64,000 nt of DNA from Candidatus Marsarchaeota archaeon (GCA_023485295.1 JAMCZQ010000006.1:1-64000); one strand, 5' to 3'. Counted from the stretch's first letter, positions 22,498 through 31,113 are shown. Numbers and translations are program-made. The notes: generated by a model from the sequence alone, not told the origin.

Positions 22498-23721
22498 ATG
22501 CAGACACTTAATGACCTGATGAAGGAATCAAAGATATTTGCAAAGCGCGAAGTCCTTTCGCCCCATTATACCCCTGAAAAACTTGTGTTCAGGGAGAGAG
22601 AGATAAACAGCATAGAAAGGGCAATAGCCCCTGCGCTCAAGGGCGAAAGGGGAAGAAACCTGTTTATTTATGGCCGCACAGGGACCGGAAAAACCACCTG
22701 CACAAAGTATGTCATAAACGAGATAAAAGAGATTCCAAACACAAAGGCCAAAGTGTCATACATAAACTGCAGGCTATACAATACGAGATTCAGGGTATTC
22801 AACAAGATAATAGCAGACCACATGCCAAACTATGCACGCAGGGGCTACGGGACCGTAGACCTGTACGAAAAGCTTACCAATTGGATAGAAGAGGACAACA
22901 AGATATTGATGCTTGCGCTCGATGAGATAGATATGATAAAGGATCTTGATGATCTGGTCTACACAATGACGCGAATAAACAGCGACATAAGGTATGGGGG
23001 CGTTGCACTCATAGGCATATCGAACAAGGTTTCTTTCAAGGAGGAGCTTGACCCAAGAAGTCTTTCGGCGCTATACGAAAGCGAGCTTGTGTTCCCGCCA
23101 TATTATTCGGACGAGATATATGCAATAATAAAGGATAGGGCTGCTGCGGGCTTTAAACGGGGTGTTATCAGCGACGACATACTTCATTTTATTGCGGCTG
23201 CAGCCGCAAAGGAGGGCGGAGATGCAAGGCTGTCGCTCAAAGTCCTCTCGAAGTGCGGCGAACTTGCTGAAGAAAGCAACGCAGATAAGATAACCATGGA
23301 AGAAGCTGAGAAGGCAGCGAAGATAGCAGAGAGCGAGATCGTTTATGAGTCAATTTCATTCCTGCCTGAGCACCAGAAGCTTGTGCTTTATTCCATTGTT
23401 CTTCTTGCGCAAAGCGGCGGTTCCTATAAAAAGCTTACAGACGGGATAGACACCTACCTGTTCAGCGGGGAAGTCTACAACCGCTATAAATCAATAGCCG
23501 AAAGCCTAAAAAAGGCCCCGAAGAGCGAGAGATGGTACAGGAACTACATATCAGAGCTTGAAACCCAGGGCCTGATCGCATCGTTTGACTCCGGCAGAGG
23601 CATACGGGGGCATACGAAATTGATCAAGCTGTTATATCCGACACAGAAGACACGCAGCATACTTGAGAAGGACATCTTCGGGCTTGAGCCTGACGGTGCT
23701 GCGGCTGCCGGGCAAACTTAG
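22498..23721 (+). CDS. orc1/cdc6: Orc1/Cdc6 replication initiator
   Basis: A 407-residue AAA+ initiator that binds origin DNA and loads MCM. Walker A is IYGRTGTGKTTC, Walker B is MLALDEIDMI, sensor 1 is ALIGISNKV, and the Orc-specific helical insertion and the C-terminal winged helix (LYSIVLLAQSG... then ISELETQGLIASFDSGRGIRGHTKLIKL) are present. ATG 22498 follows a G-rich Shine-Dalgarno-like run; TTG 22486 is an alternative. Archaeal origins often adjoin this gene, but no ORB-like repeats are visible in the 37-bp gap upstream or the few bases downstream. Confidence 0.95.
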   Translation: MQTLNDLMKESKIFAKREVLSPHYTPEKLVFREREINSIERAIAPALKGERGRNLFIYGRTGTGKTTCTKYVINEIKEIPNTKAKVSYINCRLYNTRFRVFNKIIADHMPNYARRGYGTVDLYEKLTNWIEEDNKILMLALDEIDMIKDLDDLVYTMTRINSDIRYGGVALIGISNKVSFKEELDPRSLSALYESELVFPPYYSDEIYAIIKDRAAAGFKRGVISDDILHFIAAAAAKEGGDARLSLKVLSKCGELAEESNADKITMEEAEKAAKIAESEIVYESISFLPEHQKLVLYSIVLLAQSGGSYKKLTDGIDTYLFSGEVYNRYKSIAESLKKAPKSERWYRNYISELETQGLIASFDSGRGIRGHTKLIKLLYPTQKTRSILEKDIFGLEPDGAAAAGQT

Positions 23722-23727
23722 ATATTT

Positions 23728-24252
23728 ATGATGCAGTTTTTTGACGCAGTGAAATTTAATCCTGGACAGCATAGTGGACTCGACGCAAAGCTCGGATTCG
23801 GCCGCATATACGTTGGCGGATCTGATTTTAGGCTTGTGGGAGCGCAGCCAGGACAGGCAAAAGGCGCAGTAATTGAATTCAAAGGCAATGAAAACGCAGC
23901 TGCATGCATTAGGAACGGTGCAAAGGCCATAATTCCAGCAGAACCGGACATGTGGATTAAGCATAAGTTTGAGTTCGGATTGCTTAGGGAGTTCGACTGC
24001 GCTATCCTCATAGCAGCAAGCGTGCTGGAGAATGCAAATGGTTTCTACAGGCCTAAAGTCTTGTACAGCATATCCAAAATAATTAAGGCGGCACGGGCTT
24101 CAAAGGCAGACATAGGGCTCATAAGCCTAGCGTCAAGGCCTGAAGAGCTGCTTTCAAGCATGCAGCTCCTTGAGATCGGGATGCTTGTAGGGCTGAGCGA
24201 GCTCGAGGCAAAGACTGCATTGTCAAAGGTCAACCGTAAAGCGCTGGTGTAA
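23728..24252 (+). CDS. rnp3: RNase P protein component 3 (Rpp30)
   Basis: A 174-residue TIM-barrel-like subunit of archaeal RNase P, which trims tRNA 5' leaders. Recognised by the C-terminal pattern DIGLISLASRPEELLSSMQLLEIGMLVGLSELEAKTALS and by the internal strands VIEFKGNENAAACIRNGAKAI and FDCAILIAASVL. It is shorter than most Rpp30 proteins (about 210). Start ATG 23728 or 23731. It follows Orc1/Cdc6 by six bases and precedes the Pop5 subunit by two, so the two RNase P proteins are co-transcribed. Confidence 0.82.
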   Translation: MMQFFDAVKFNPGQHSGLDAKLGFGRIYVGGSDFRLVGAQPGQAKGAVIEFKGNENAAACIRNGAKAIIPAEPDMWIKHKFEFGLLREFDCAILIAASVLENANGFYRPKVLYSISKIIKAARASKADIGLISLASRPEELLSSMQLLEIGMLVGLSELEAKTALSKVNRKALV

Positions 24253-24254
24253 AA

Positions 24255-24584
24255 ATGATATCAGAAAAGCACAGGTACCTGCTTGTCGAATCCACTGCAC
24301 AGATTTCAGGAAGCAGCTACGATTTTGAGAAGAAGCTTAAAAAGGCCATAATTGCAGTAGTTGGGCAGCTTGAATATGCTGAGGTAAACCCAAGGCTGCT
24401 GAACATAGTTGATGACAGGCATTTCGTAGTCAAATGCAATCTCAAAGGCTACAAAAGGCTTATCGTCGCCTTGGCGCTGATAAAGGACATGGAAGGATTG
24501 AGCTTCGGGCTTTACACGCTGAAAAGTTCCGGGACTTTGAGGGCGCTCCTAAAGGGATTTGGCACTGGAATGGCTTCTGGCTAG
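24255..24584 (+). CDS. rnp2: RNase P protein component 2 (Pop5)
   Basis: A 109-residue RNA-binding subunit of RNase P that pairs with Rpp30. Features: RYLLVEST at the N-terminus, helix FEKKLKKAIIAVVGQLEYAEVNP, HFVVKCNLKGYKRLIVALALI, and a Gly-rich end (TLRALLKGFG). Translationally linked to the Rpp30 gene (stop and start two bases apart). The 3' end overlaps the convergent rhodanese-like gene by four bases. Confidence 0.85.
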   Translation: MISEKHRYLLVESTAQISGSSYDFEKKLKKAIIAVVGQLEYAEVNPRLLNIVDDRHFVVKCNLKGYKRLIVALALIKDMEGLSFGLYTLKSSGTLRALLKGFGTGMASG

Positions 24585-24895
24585 AATATCTCCCCTGCCA
24601 CGCTGGTTATTCCGCCTTCCATGTTAAAGCTTTCAATGCCGTGCTTGTTCTTTAGGTGGTTTACGATGAATGCAGATGTGTTGCCGTGGTAGCATACGAA
24701 TACGTGCCCTTCCAGCTTCCTTGCCTTATCAGCTTCCATTGTCAATATTTCCATTGGATCCAGCGAAATCATGCTCGACTCTTCAACCCCTATAAGCCTG
24801 CATATGTAATCCGCAGGCTCGCTGCCGAGCCATATGAATTTTACGCCCTCAGCGCCAACAAGCTCTTTCGCTTTTTCAAAACTTATGTCGCCCAT
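24581..24895 (-). CDS. Rhodanese-like sulfurtransferase domain protein
   Basis: A 104-residue single-domain protein. The active-site loop FVCYHGNTSAFIVNHL holds the persulfide-forming Cys68 within C-x-x-G-x-x-S, preceded by the strand HVFVC and followed by a helix and NMEGGITSV, all rhodanese-like. It probably carries sulfane sulfur; the acceptor is unknown. Antisense and convergent to the Pop5 gene. Confidence 0.82.
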   Translation of the reverse strand: MGDISFEKAKELVGAEGVKFIWLGSEPADYICRLIGVEESSMISLDPMEILTMEADKARKLEGHVFVCYHGNTSAFIVNHLKNKHGIESFNMEGGITSVAGEIF

Positions 24896-25095
24896 CTAAA
24901 CACCGCTGCATTGTTTTGGCACAGATAGCTCTAAAAACTTATTACACCAAATATATGTAAAGTTGAATGTGCCAACAAGTTTAAATACCATATTTTGCGC
25001 ACAGGCCGTGTAGTTTTGTTTATTTTTCTAACCAACATATTTAAAATCAAGTAAAATAGAATAAAAGCAGTTTGCTTTATAGATATGGTGAAAAT
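24896..25095. promoter_or_regulatory. 200-bp divergent promoter region before psmA and the rhodanese gene
   Basis: AT-rich spacer with TATA-like runs for the minus gene (TTTGGTGTAATAAG near 24938-24951, with ACATATATTT beyond it) and for psmA (AACATATTTAAAATC near 25034). An earlier TTTAAATACC near 24980 may be a second psmA promoter. GGTGA at 25087-25091 is the psmA ribosome-binding site. No ORF of note. Confidence 0.45.
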
Positions 25096-25791
25096 ATGTA
25101 CCCAAATATACAGGCATATGATAGAGGAGTGATGTTCAGTCCGGATGGCAGACTATTCCAAGTTGAATATGCAAAAGAAGCAGTTAGAAAGGGCGCAACT
25201 TCCATAGGGATGGTTGTTGCTGAAGGAGTAGTTTTTGTGGCACACAAGAACATAGTAGAGCCGCTGATAATACCAAGCACAGTGCAAAAAATATTCAAAG
25301 TTGACTCTTTTATAGGCACGACGTACAGCGGGCTTGTGGCAGACGGACTGCACGTAGTCAACATGATGCGCTCGAAAACGCAGACGCACAGGATGGTTTA
25401 TGATGAAACAGAATCTGTAGAAACGATCTCCAGGGAGATATCAGAAGAAATGCAGATGGCAACGCAGTATGGCGGGCTGAGGCCTTATGCGGTTTCTTTG
25501 CTCGTAGGCGGGATCGACACCGAAAACAGACTTTTTGAAGTGGAGCCCGGAGCCTCATTTTCAGGATACAAAGCGGATGCAATAGGGGCAGGGAAAAAGG
25601 TAGCAGAAGAGATCCTTATTAAAGAATACAACGAAAACATGAAGATGAATGACGCAATAGCATTAGGCGTGCGAATACTGCAAAAGATAAATGAGAAGAA
25701 GCTGTCCCCTGATAACGTTGACGTTTCCGTGATAACAAGGGCAAAGGGGTACGTTCCTTTGACAGGCAAGGAAATAAGCTCTTTTGTATGA
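25096..25791 (+). CDS. psmA: 20S proteasome alpha subunit
   Basis: A 231-residue subunit of the outer proteasome rings. The family N-terminus YDRGVMFSPDGRLFQVEYAKEAV is present, then GATSIGMVVAEGVVFVAHKN and the conserved YGGLRPYAVSLLVGGID and GAGKKVAEEIL blocks. ATG 25096 gives the usual short gating tail and has GGTGA four bases upstream. It heads the archaeal exosome superoperon: SBDS, Rrp4, Rrp41, Rrp42, L37Ae and RpoP follow in the same direction. Confidence 0.97.
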   Translation: MYPNIQAYDRGVMFSPDGRLFQVEYAKEAVRKGATSIGMVVAEGVVFVAHKNIVEPLIIPSTVQKIFKVDSFIGTTYSGLVADGLHVVNMMRSKTQTHRMVYDETESVETISREISEEMQMATQYGGLRPYAVSLLVGGIDTENRLFEVEPGASFSGYKADAIGAGKKVAEEILIKEYNENMKMNDAIALGVRILQKINEKKLSPDNVDVSVITRAKGYVPLTGKEISSFV

Positions 25792-25806
25792 CATGCAAGT
25801 GGTTAA

Positions 25807-26493
25807 TTGGCAGCGAAAACGGTTATAGCCAAATACGCGGTCGGCAAGGACGATTTTGAGATACTTGTCGACGCAGATATGGCATACGAATACATAACCG
25901 GCAAGAGAAAGGACCCTATGAGTGTTCTTGAAGCTGAGGAGATATTTAAGGACGCAAAAAAAGGCGAGAGGCAGTCGGAGGAAAAGGTGAAAAAGGCGTT
26001 CGGAACTTCTGATTTGGCTGCTGTAGTAGATATAATACTTAAGAAGGGAGATGTGCCAATAACTACCGAGCAGAGGGCGCGCATGACTGAAGAGAAAAGG
26101 AAACAGATAATAGACATAATAGCGCGCAATTCCATAGACCCAAGGACAAAAGCACCCACGCCTGCCCTGAGGGTTGAAAACGCCATGCGCGAAGCCAAGG
26201 TGTCTATAGACCCGTTCAAGAGCGCAAACGAGCAGGTTGAGGCCATAGTGAAGAAGATAAGCATGATACTGCCCATCAAGTTCACAAACATAACCATAGA
26301 GGTTATCATACCTGCTGATGCGGCGAACAGATGCTATGGAATACTAAAGCAGTTCGGCACCAGGTCCGAGGACTGGCTTGGCGACGGCTCGCTCAAGGCG
26401 GTTGTGGAATTCCCTGCAGGAATGCAGAATGAATTCTACGAAAGGATAAACAATGCGACGCAAGGAAGGGCGGTGACAAAGATTATAAGCTGA
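25807..26493 (+). CDS. SBDS/Sdo1 ribosome-maturation protein
   Basis: A 228-residue protein with the three SBDS domains: N-terminal FYSH domain ([15 protein letters not shown] through [18 protein letters not shown]), central helical domain ([34 protein letters not shown] read in parts) and C-terminal ferredoxin-like domain ([18 protein letters not shown] onward). It releases the anti-association factor aIF6 from 50S subunits. Start is TTG 25807; no in-frame ATG is upstream. Part of the exosome superoperon. Confidence 0.96.
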   Translation: MAAKTVIAKYAVGKDDFEILVDADMAYEYITGKRKDPMSVLEAEEIFKDAKKGERQSEEKVKKAFGTSDLAAVVDIILKKGDVPITTEQRARMTEEKRKQIIDIIARNSIDPRTKAPTPALRVENAMREAKVSIDPFKSANEQVEAIVKKISMILPIKFTNITIEVIIPADAANRCYGILKQFGTRSEDWLGDGSLKAVVEFPAGMQNEFYERINNATQGRAVTKIIS

Positions 26494-26497
26494 TTTA

Positions 26498-27121
26498 ATG
26501 AGACGTTTAGTAACCCCTGGCGAAAGCGTGCCCAGGGAGACAAGGAAAAACGATTATGTTTATTATGATAACGAAAGTCCGTATTCTACGATCCTCGGCT
26601 TTTATGACGATGACAAAAATGAGGTGATACCGCTTGAGGGCACCTGGAAGCCGAGAATAGGCGATAGCGTAATAGGGATAGTTTCAGGGATAAGCAAGAC
26701 CGAATTGTACACTATTAATCTTACCGACTTTGTAAGAGGCATTATAGCTCCGACGCGCTTCGAAAGCCAGAGATTCGCCATGGGCGATGTAATCGAAGCT
26801 ACTGTAGAAGATGTTGAAAGGAAGCGCATAGCTGTTTTGTCACGGCCCAGGAAGCTCGCAAACGGCAGGCTCGTATCTGTAAAACCAGTAAGGATCCCAA
26901 GGATAATAGGAAGGAACGATACGATGATTGAGCAGATATCCAGGTTCACCAACACGATGGTGCGTGTGGGTCGCAACGGCATCATATGGCTAAGCGGGGG
27001 CAACATAGGCGTAGCCATAGAGATGATCAAGCTTGTAGAAAAAGAGGCGCATACCCACGGGCTTACTGAAAGGATAAGGCGTGAATTGGAGAGCAGGAAA
27101 TCCGCTGATGGGCATTTATAA
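26498..27121 (+). CDS. rrp4: Exosome cap subunit Rrp4
   Basis: A 207-residue RNA-binding cap protein of the archaeal exosome. N-terminal domain (RLVTPGESVP), S1 domain (PRIGDSVIGIVSGISKTELYTINL) and KH domain (RIIGRNDTMIEQISRFTNTMVRVGRNGIIWL in parts) are all present. Four bases downstream of the SBDS stop. It feeds RNA into the Rrp41-Rrp42 hexamer encoded downstream. Confidence 0.96.
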   Translation: MRRLVTPGESVPRETRKNDYVYYDNESPYSTILGFYDDDKNEVIPLEGTWKPRIGDSVIGIVSGISKTELYTINLTDFVRGIIAPTRFESQRFAMGDVIEATVEDVERKRIAVLSRPRKLANGRLVSVKPVRIPRIIGRNDTMIEQISRFTNTMVRVGRNGIIWLSGGNIGVAIEMIKLVEKEAHTHGLTERIRRELESRKSADGHL

Positions 27122-27241
27122 AAAGTTTATTATATTATTGCACAAGAATAGAATATTGTTAATCGAATATCGCTAAGTCTGCCTCATTTGCAGGCGCTTG
27201 CTGATTAAATAAGGAATTAGGTTTTTGATGTAAGTGATTTT

Positions 27242-27967
27242 ATGGCTTCTTCGTTGAACAAACCAGAGCTTATAGTGAACGGAAAAAGGCTTGACGGGAG
27301 GGACTTTGACGAGCTCCGCGAGCTGAGGATAGAGGCTAACGTGCTGAAGAATGCAGAGGGTTCGGCATACCTTGAATGGGGCAATAACCGTGTGCTCGCA
27401 GCAGTATACGGTCCAAAGGAGGCGATGCCCAAGCACATGGCCGACCCGACAAAAGCAATAATAAAATGCAGGTATTCCATGGCTCCGTTCTCGTCACTGG
27501 AAGAGCACAGCAGGAGCGGTCCGAACAGGAGGGCGATAGAGATATCGAAGGTTACGAAGGAGGTGTTCGAGAACGTTATAATGCTGAATGACTTCCCGGG
27601 AAGTGAAATAGACATATTTATAGAGATACTGCAGAGCGACGGTGGCACCAGGGCCGCAGGCATCACTGCCGCTTCGGTCGCATTGGCAAATGCTGGAATA
27701 AAGATGCGGGACCTTGTATATGCTGTCAGCGCAGGCAGGATAGGCGAGCACGTGGTGCTTGATGTCAACATGATAGAGGACAACTATTCAGATGCAGACA
27801 TGCCAATGGCCATAGGTCCGAGAAACAACGACGTGCTGCTGCTGCAGATGGACGGCGGGCTGACAAAGGAGGAATTTAACAAGGCAGTTGCAATGATATT
27901 GAAAGCAGGGGAAAAGATTTCAAGCGTGCAGAGGGACGCGCTGAAGAAAATATACGTAGAGGAATGA
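27242..27967 (+). CDS. rrp41: Exosome catalytic subunit Rrp41
   Basis: A 241-residue RNase PH-fold subunit that degrades RNA 3' to 5' with phosphate. RLDGRDFDELRELRIEANVL, GSAYLEWGNNRVLAAVYGP, the phosphate/RNA-binding SGPNRRAIEIS and the SDGGTRAAGITAASVAL blocks are intact, with the catalytic Asp in the DVNMIEDNYSDADMPMAI region. A 120-bp gap separates it from rrp4 and contains an AT-rich run, so an internal promoter is possible. Four bases to rrp42. Confidence 0.97.
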   Translation: MASSLNKPELIVNGKRLDGRDFDELRELRIEANVLKNAEGSAYLEWGNNRVLAAVYGPKEAMPKHMADPTKAIIKCRYSMAPFSSLEEHSRSGPNRRAIEISKVTKEVFENVIMLNDFPGSEIDIFIEILQSDGGTRAAGITAASVALANAGIKMRDLVYAVSAGRIGEHVVLDVNMIEDNYSDADMPMAIGPRNNDVLLLQMDGGLTKEEFNKAVAMILKAGEKISSVQRDALKKIYVEE

Positions 27968-27971
27968 TTTT

Positions 27972-28757
27972 ATGGGAGCATTAAGCCTTATAAAAAGCGA
28001 ATACATCAAGGATATCCTAGACAAGGGCGAGCGCACTGACGGCAGGGGATTTTTCGATTTCAGGAATGTCAAGATAGTGCCAGGAATAATAGACCATGCA
28101 GAGGGCTCTGCCCAGGTGGACCTCGGCAATACGAGGGTGCTTGCAGGGTCTAAGATAGTTGTGGACGATGTGCATTCTGATACGCCCGACCAGGGCAATA
28201 TAGTGGTTTCCGCAGAGCTGCTGCCGCTCGCGGCCGCAGAGTACGAAGCAGGGCCGCCGAGCCCCGAAGCCATAGAGCTGGCAAGGGTGGTTGACAGAGG
28301 CATACGCGCGGGCAATTGCATAAGCCTAGAAAAGCTTTTCATAGGCGAAGGCAAGGCCTGGACAGTCTATGTTGACGTTTACGTACTGAATTACGACGGC
28401 AACCTATTCGACGCGAGCAGCATTGCTGCGATGGCGGCCATAGCAAACTCCAGGCTGCCGTCATACAACGATGGCAATCCTGATTACAAAAACAGAAGCA
28501 ATGGGATCGAGATAGAAAACGTTGTGACCTCTACAACCTTTGCAAAAATAGGCAAAAATATCGTGATAGACCCGAATGCTGAGGAAGAATCAGCAATGGA
28601 TGCCAGGATAACGATAACGACCGATGGCAAGCTCGTCAGGGCAATGCAAAAGGGCCTGAGCGGAAGCTTCAGCATTGACGAAGTGAGCAAGCTTATAGAT
28701 GTTTCTTTTGAAAAGCATAAGGAACTTAGGGGCATCATAGAAAAGACAAAGAGGTGA
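27972..28757 (+). CDS. rrp42: Exosome non-catalytic subunit Rrp42
   Basis: A 261-residue RNase PH-fold partner of Rrp41. GERTDGRGFFDFRNVKI, GSAQVDLGNTRVLAGSKI, PPSPEAIELARVVDRGIRAG and the AWTVYVDVYVLNYDGNLFDASSIAA segment match archaeal Rrp42. The phosphate-binding Arg pair of Rrp41 is missing, as expected for the structural subunit. It overlaps the GTG that begins the longest L37Ae frame. Confidence 0.97.
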   Translation: MGALSLIKSEYIKDILDKGERTDGRGFFDFRNVKIVPGIIDHAEGSAQVDLGNTRVLAGSKIVVDDVHSDTPDQGNIVVSAELLPLAAAEYEAGPPSPEAIELARVVDRGIRAGNCISLEKLFIGEGKAWTVYVDVYVLNYDGNLFDASSIAAMAAIANSRLPSYNDGNPDYKNRSNGIEIENVVTSTTFAKIGKNIVIDPNAEEESAMDARITITTDGKLVRAMQKGLSGSFSIDEVSKLIDVSFEKHKELRGIIEKTKR

Positions 28758-28762
28758 TTTGC

Positions 28763-29002
28763 ATGGCAAGCCCGAATATAAGATATGGAGCGCGCATCAG
28801 AAAAAGGCAGCGAGCCATAAAGAGCGAAAAGATAGCAAAGTACAAATGCGAACGGTGCGGCGCTATAGCTGTAAAGAGGATAAGCACTAGCATATGGGAG
28901 TGCAGGCACTGCAAGACTGTTTATGCAGGCGGGGCGTATACAATGACTACGGCAGCAGGAGAGGTCGCAAAGCGCCAGATAGATGCATTGGCCAAAAGCT
29001 AA
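28763..29002 (+). CDS. rpl37ae: Ribosomal protein eL43 (L37Ae)
   Basis: A 79-residue large-subunit protein with a zinc ribbon: Cys29, Cys32, Cys47 and Cys50 in CERCG and CRHC. The N-terminal PNIRYGARIRKRQRAI is typical. ATG 28763 gives the family-length protein; GTG 28754 would add three residues. Its place after rrp42 is conserved in archaeal exosome superoperons. Confidence 0.96.
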   Translation: MASPNIRYGARIRKRQRAIKSEKIAKYKCERCGAIAVKRISTSIWECRHCKTVYAGGAYTMTTAAGEVAKRQIDALAKS

Positions 29003-29011
29003 GGTAATTTT

Positions 29012-29392
29012 ATGGTAAAGATAAGCTACTCGCCAATAAGCGAGCTGGTTGTTCATGAAGTCGTAAAGGTAGGGCTGGACGACCTTATGAGGGAAAGGAT
29101 CACCCCTGCAGGCACTATGCCGCTTTACTGGTGCAACGGCGTAATATTCAGCTTCTCCTCAGTTCCACTGAACGAAAAGGTCATGGACGACTACATGCAG
29201 GGAAGAATACACTGGATGGAAGTGCATTTCGCAGAAATGGATAAATATATGGAAGTGGTAGAATTAAACGATGAGCATTATAACGGAGCCATGAAAGTGA
29301 GGGTTATAGACACCAGCAGGTCCCCGTTGCACATAGAATTTGTAAAGTGGCTTAAGAAGAATGGCAAGCCTAGCGCTTCTAAAAATGCTTGA
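29012..29392 (+). CDS. Unknown protein within the exosome superoperon
   Basis: A 126-residue soluble protein that I do not recognise, sitting between eL43 and RpoP with ten- and fifteen-base gaps, so clearly co-transcribed. Two halves: an N-terminal part (SPISELVVHEVVKVGLDDLMRERI, then PLYWCNGVIFSFS) and a C-terminal part with MHW-type aromatic segments and KVRVIDTSRSPLHIEFVKWLK. No signal peptide, membrane helix or metal motif. Operon position suggests RNA or ribosome work; that is inference. Confidence 0.8.
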   Translation: MVKISYSPISELVVHEVVKVGLDDLMRERITPAGTMPLYWCNGVIFSFSSVPLNEKVMDDYMQGRIHWMEVHFAEMDKYMEVVELNDEHYNGAMKVRVIDTSRSPLHIEFVKWLKKNGKPSASKNA

Positions 29393-29407
29393 AAAAGGTG
29401 TGTATAA

Positions 29408-29539
29408 ATGAGTTATGTTTGCGTAAACTGCGGAAAGGAAATAGATAAGCTTGAGAGTTTCATAAGATGCCCATACTGCGGAGGCAGGAGGCTCGTAAAG
29501 AAGAGGCCAAACGTGCCGCGCGAAATAAGCACAGACTGA
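29408..29539 (+). CDS. rpoP: DNA-directed RNA polymerase subunit P (Rpo12/Rpb12)
   Basis: A 43-residue zinc-ribbon subunit of archaeal RNA polymerase. MSYVCVNCGKEI and IRCPYCGGRRLVKKRPN give Cys5, Cys8, Cys21 and Cys24, with the RPNVPREIS tail like other Rpo12 proteins. It closes the superoperon that starts at psmA. The preceding bases AAAAGGTGTGTATAAATG include a GGTG ribosome site. Confidence 0.93.
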   Translation: MSYVCVNCGKEIDKLESFIRCPYCGGRRLVKKRPNVPREISTD

Positions 29540-29546
29540 TCGCCTT

Positions 29547-29807
29547 CTAGCGCGTTGCAGGAGCAGGCTTTTCCAAAGAGCTTACTATTATGGTTTCTGA
29601 AACGTTTTTGACGCGCTCATAGTTTATGCTGTTTTTCTTAAGCATCTGCGCAGTGTTTTCGCTTTTTATCAGGTTGTCGATTTTTGTAGTAAGCAGGCTT
29701 GCAACCACGCCTTTCTCAAAATCCAATATTATGTCCTCTACGCCGCCAAGGCGCTTGCCGTCATTGCTTATTATCTGCTTTCCGTAAAGTTCTGATACCA
29801 ATACCAT
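29547..29807 (-). CDS. PRC-barrel domain protein
   Basis: An 86-residue protein made of one PRC barrel: SELYGKQIISNDGKRLGGVEDIILDFEKGVVASLL, read in parts, is the signature strand-turn pattern (GK.I.s.dG..lG.v.D...d...g.v). Such proteins act as small adaptors in RNA processing and, in archaea, cell division. The partner here is unknown. Convergent with rpoP (seven bases between stops); it follows the zinc-finger and histone genes on the minus strand. Confidence 0.85.
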   Translation of the reverse strand: MVLVSELYGKQIISNDGKRLGGVEDIILDFEKGVVASLLTTKIDNLIKSENTAQMLKKNSINYERVKNVSETIIVSSLEKPAPATR

Positions 29808-29819
29808 TTACACGCACCG

Positions 29820-30365
29820 TCATCTTATGCTAGGGATATGCTTGGAAGCGTATATCCTTACTATATAGGCTTTAATCTCATTTATAAACTTTTGCTCGTC
29901 TTTTTCCATTTCGCTTAGCTCGTCGGCTTCAAAAAGCTCTTTTTTTGTCTTTGCAAGCCTGCTTAAATACTCGTCAGTCAGATAGTAGGATTTTTTGCCG
30001 CACGACCTGCATACGTATATTGGCATAACTGGTATCTTTGACGCGTCAGATACAAGCTCTGCATACCTCTGCAAGCCGTAAGAGTTGCATGACGGGCATG
30101 CACGCGCAAAGGCGATATCCTCATAGACGCTTTCCTTCGGCTCTATGCCATTTTCGCTGAGATACGCTTCGACTGCCTCTTTTATCCCATGCCCCCCTAT
30201 ATTTAGCAGGTGCTGATCCACTATTGCACCGTCTCCATTGAAAAATGTCTGCAGAAGCCTTGAGCCTGCTTTGGGCTCCCATAGCACTGTTACTGCGCTA
30301 TCCCCGTCTCCGTAATGGAGCTTTATCTTGTGTTGCGGACTTTCAGATATCTCTCCTGAAACCAT
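29820..30365 (-). CDS. Zinc-ribbon protein of unknown function
   Basis: A 181-residue protein. The N-terminal half is strand-rich (HKIKLHYGDGDSAVTVLWEP), the middle holds a zinc site formed by CPSC and, after about 25 residues, CRSCGKKSYYLTDEY, and the C-terminus is a charged helix. I do not recognise the family. It directly abuts the histone gene (start one base after its stop), so the histone, this gene and the PRC-barrel gene form one operon. A nucleic-acid role is plausible from context only. Confidence 0.75.
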   Translation of the reverse strand: MVSGEISESPQHKIKLHYGDGDSAVTVLWEPKAGSRLLQTFFNGDGAIVDQHLLNIGGHGIKEAVEAYLSENGIEPKESVYEDIAFARACPSCNSYGLQRYAELVSDASKIPVMPIYVCRSCGKKSYYLTDEYLSRLAKTKKELFEADELSEMEKDEQKFINEIKAYIVRIYASKHIPSIR

Positions 30366-30575
30366 TCAATCTCCAGATTTCAGCCTGTATGACTCTATGT
30401 CGTCAGATATTACCCTTTTCCTGTTGTTGGACTTGGCATTTAGCACTGCGTGCTTTGCGACCTTTGACATCTTTTCCTCGAGCGCCTGTGCCATCTTTTC
30501 GGCGGCGGCATCGTCCATGTTCATGCCAAATTTTGTCTTAACGAACCGCTTCACCATGCTCTTTGATATTCGCAA
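30366..30575 (-). CDS. Archaeal histone
   Basis: A 69-residue histone-fold protein. A basic first helix (SKSMVKRFVKTKFG) is followed by the long central helix (DDAAAEKMAQALEEKMSKVAKHAVLNAKS), a loop with Arg-Lys-Arg and the short last helix (SDDIESYRLKS). The pattern AxxMAxALEExMxxxAxHAVxxAKxxxRKxVxxxDI is that of HMf-type histones, though the N-terminal PxAPxxR is absent. Start is TTG 30575 with GTGAT just upstream, or ATG 30557. It is divergent from thioredoxin. Confidence 0.85.
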   Translation of the reverse strand: MRISKSMVKRFVKTKFGMNMDDAAAEKMAQALEEKMSKVAKHAVLNAKSNNRKRVISDDIESYRLKSGD

Positions 30576-30792
30576 GGAATCACTTCAGCACTCAAGATCA
30601 ACATCATAGCAATTGCTCAGCGCGCTTGAATCATCATTTAGCTTTATTTGCGCATTAATATATAAAAATATACCTCAGCAACGCATATTTTTCCAATAAA
30701 AGAGTTTTATCTTTATACAAACTACATATAAAAACATTTTAATATATTAAACAATGAAATTAATAACTAGCTTATTAATGCTTGGTGAACAT
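30576..30792. promoter_or_regulatory. 217-bp divergent promoter region between histone and thioredoxin genes
   Basis: AT-rich region with several TATA-like elements: TATATAAAAATATA near 30657-30670 (usable on either strand) and ACATATAAAAACATTTTAATATATTAAAC near 30723-30751, read in parts, for the thioredoxin gene, whose ribosome site GGTGAAC lies before ATG 30793. The histone side has a leader of up to about 80 bases. No ORF of note and no clear hairpin. Confidence 0.4.
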
Positions 30793-31113
30793 ATGGAAGT
30801 AAAAGATGTAAATTCGGCTAATTTCGAAGAAGAAGTGCTAAAGTCCAAAAAGCCAGTTGTAGTTGATGTATGGGCTGAATGGTGCGGGCCGTGCAGGATA
30901 TACTCCCCGATAGTAGAGGAGGCTGCAAAGGACTTTGGCGAAAAGGTGAAGTTCGTCAAGGTTGATGCAGATGCAAATGAGGATATAGCTGCAAAATACG
31001 GCATAATGAGCATACCGACAACCCTGCTTATAGTCAACGGCAAGCTCAAGGCGCAGAATGTCGGTGCAGTGCCTAAGGAGGTACTTAAGAAATGGATAGA
31101 CCAGAACCTCTGA
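30793..31113 (+). CDS. trxA: Thioredoxin
   Basis: A 106-residue cytoplasmic thioredoxin with WAEWCGPCRIY (Cys31, Cys34), VDVWAEWC strand and the cis-Pro segment GIMSIPTTLLIVNGK. Length and motif are textbook. ATG 30793 has GGTGA upstream; the longer frame has a non-coding look. It could serve the ArsC-like protein and ribonucleotide reduction; no reductase gene is adjacent. Confidence 0.96.
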   Translation: MEVKDVNSANFEEEVLKSKKPVVVDVWAEWCGPCRIYSPIVEEAAKDFGEKVKFVKVDADANEDIAAKYGIMSIPTTLLIVNGKLKAQNVGAVPKEVLKKWIDQNL

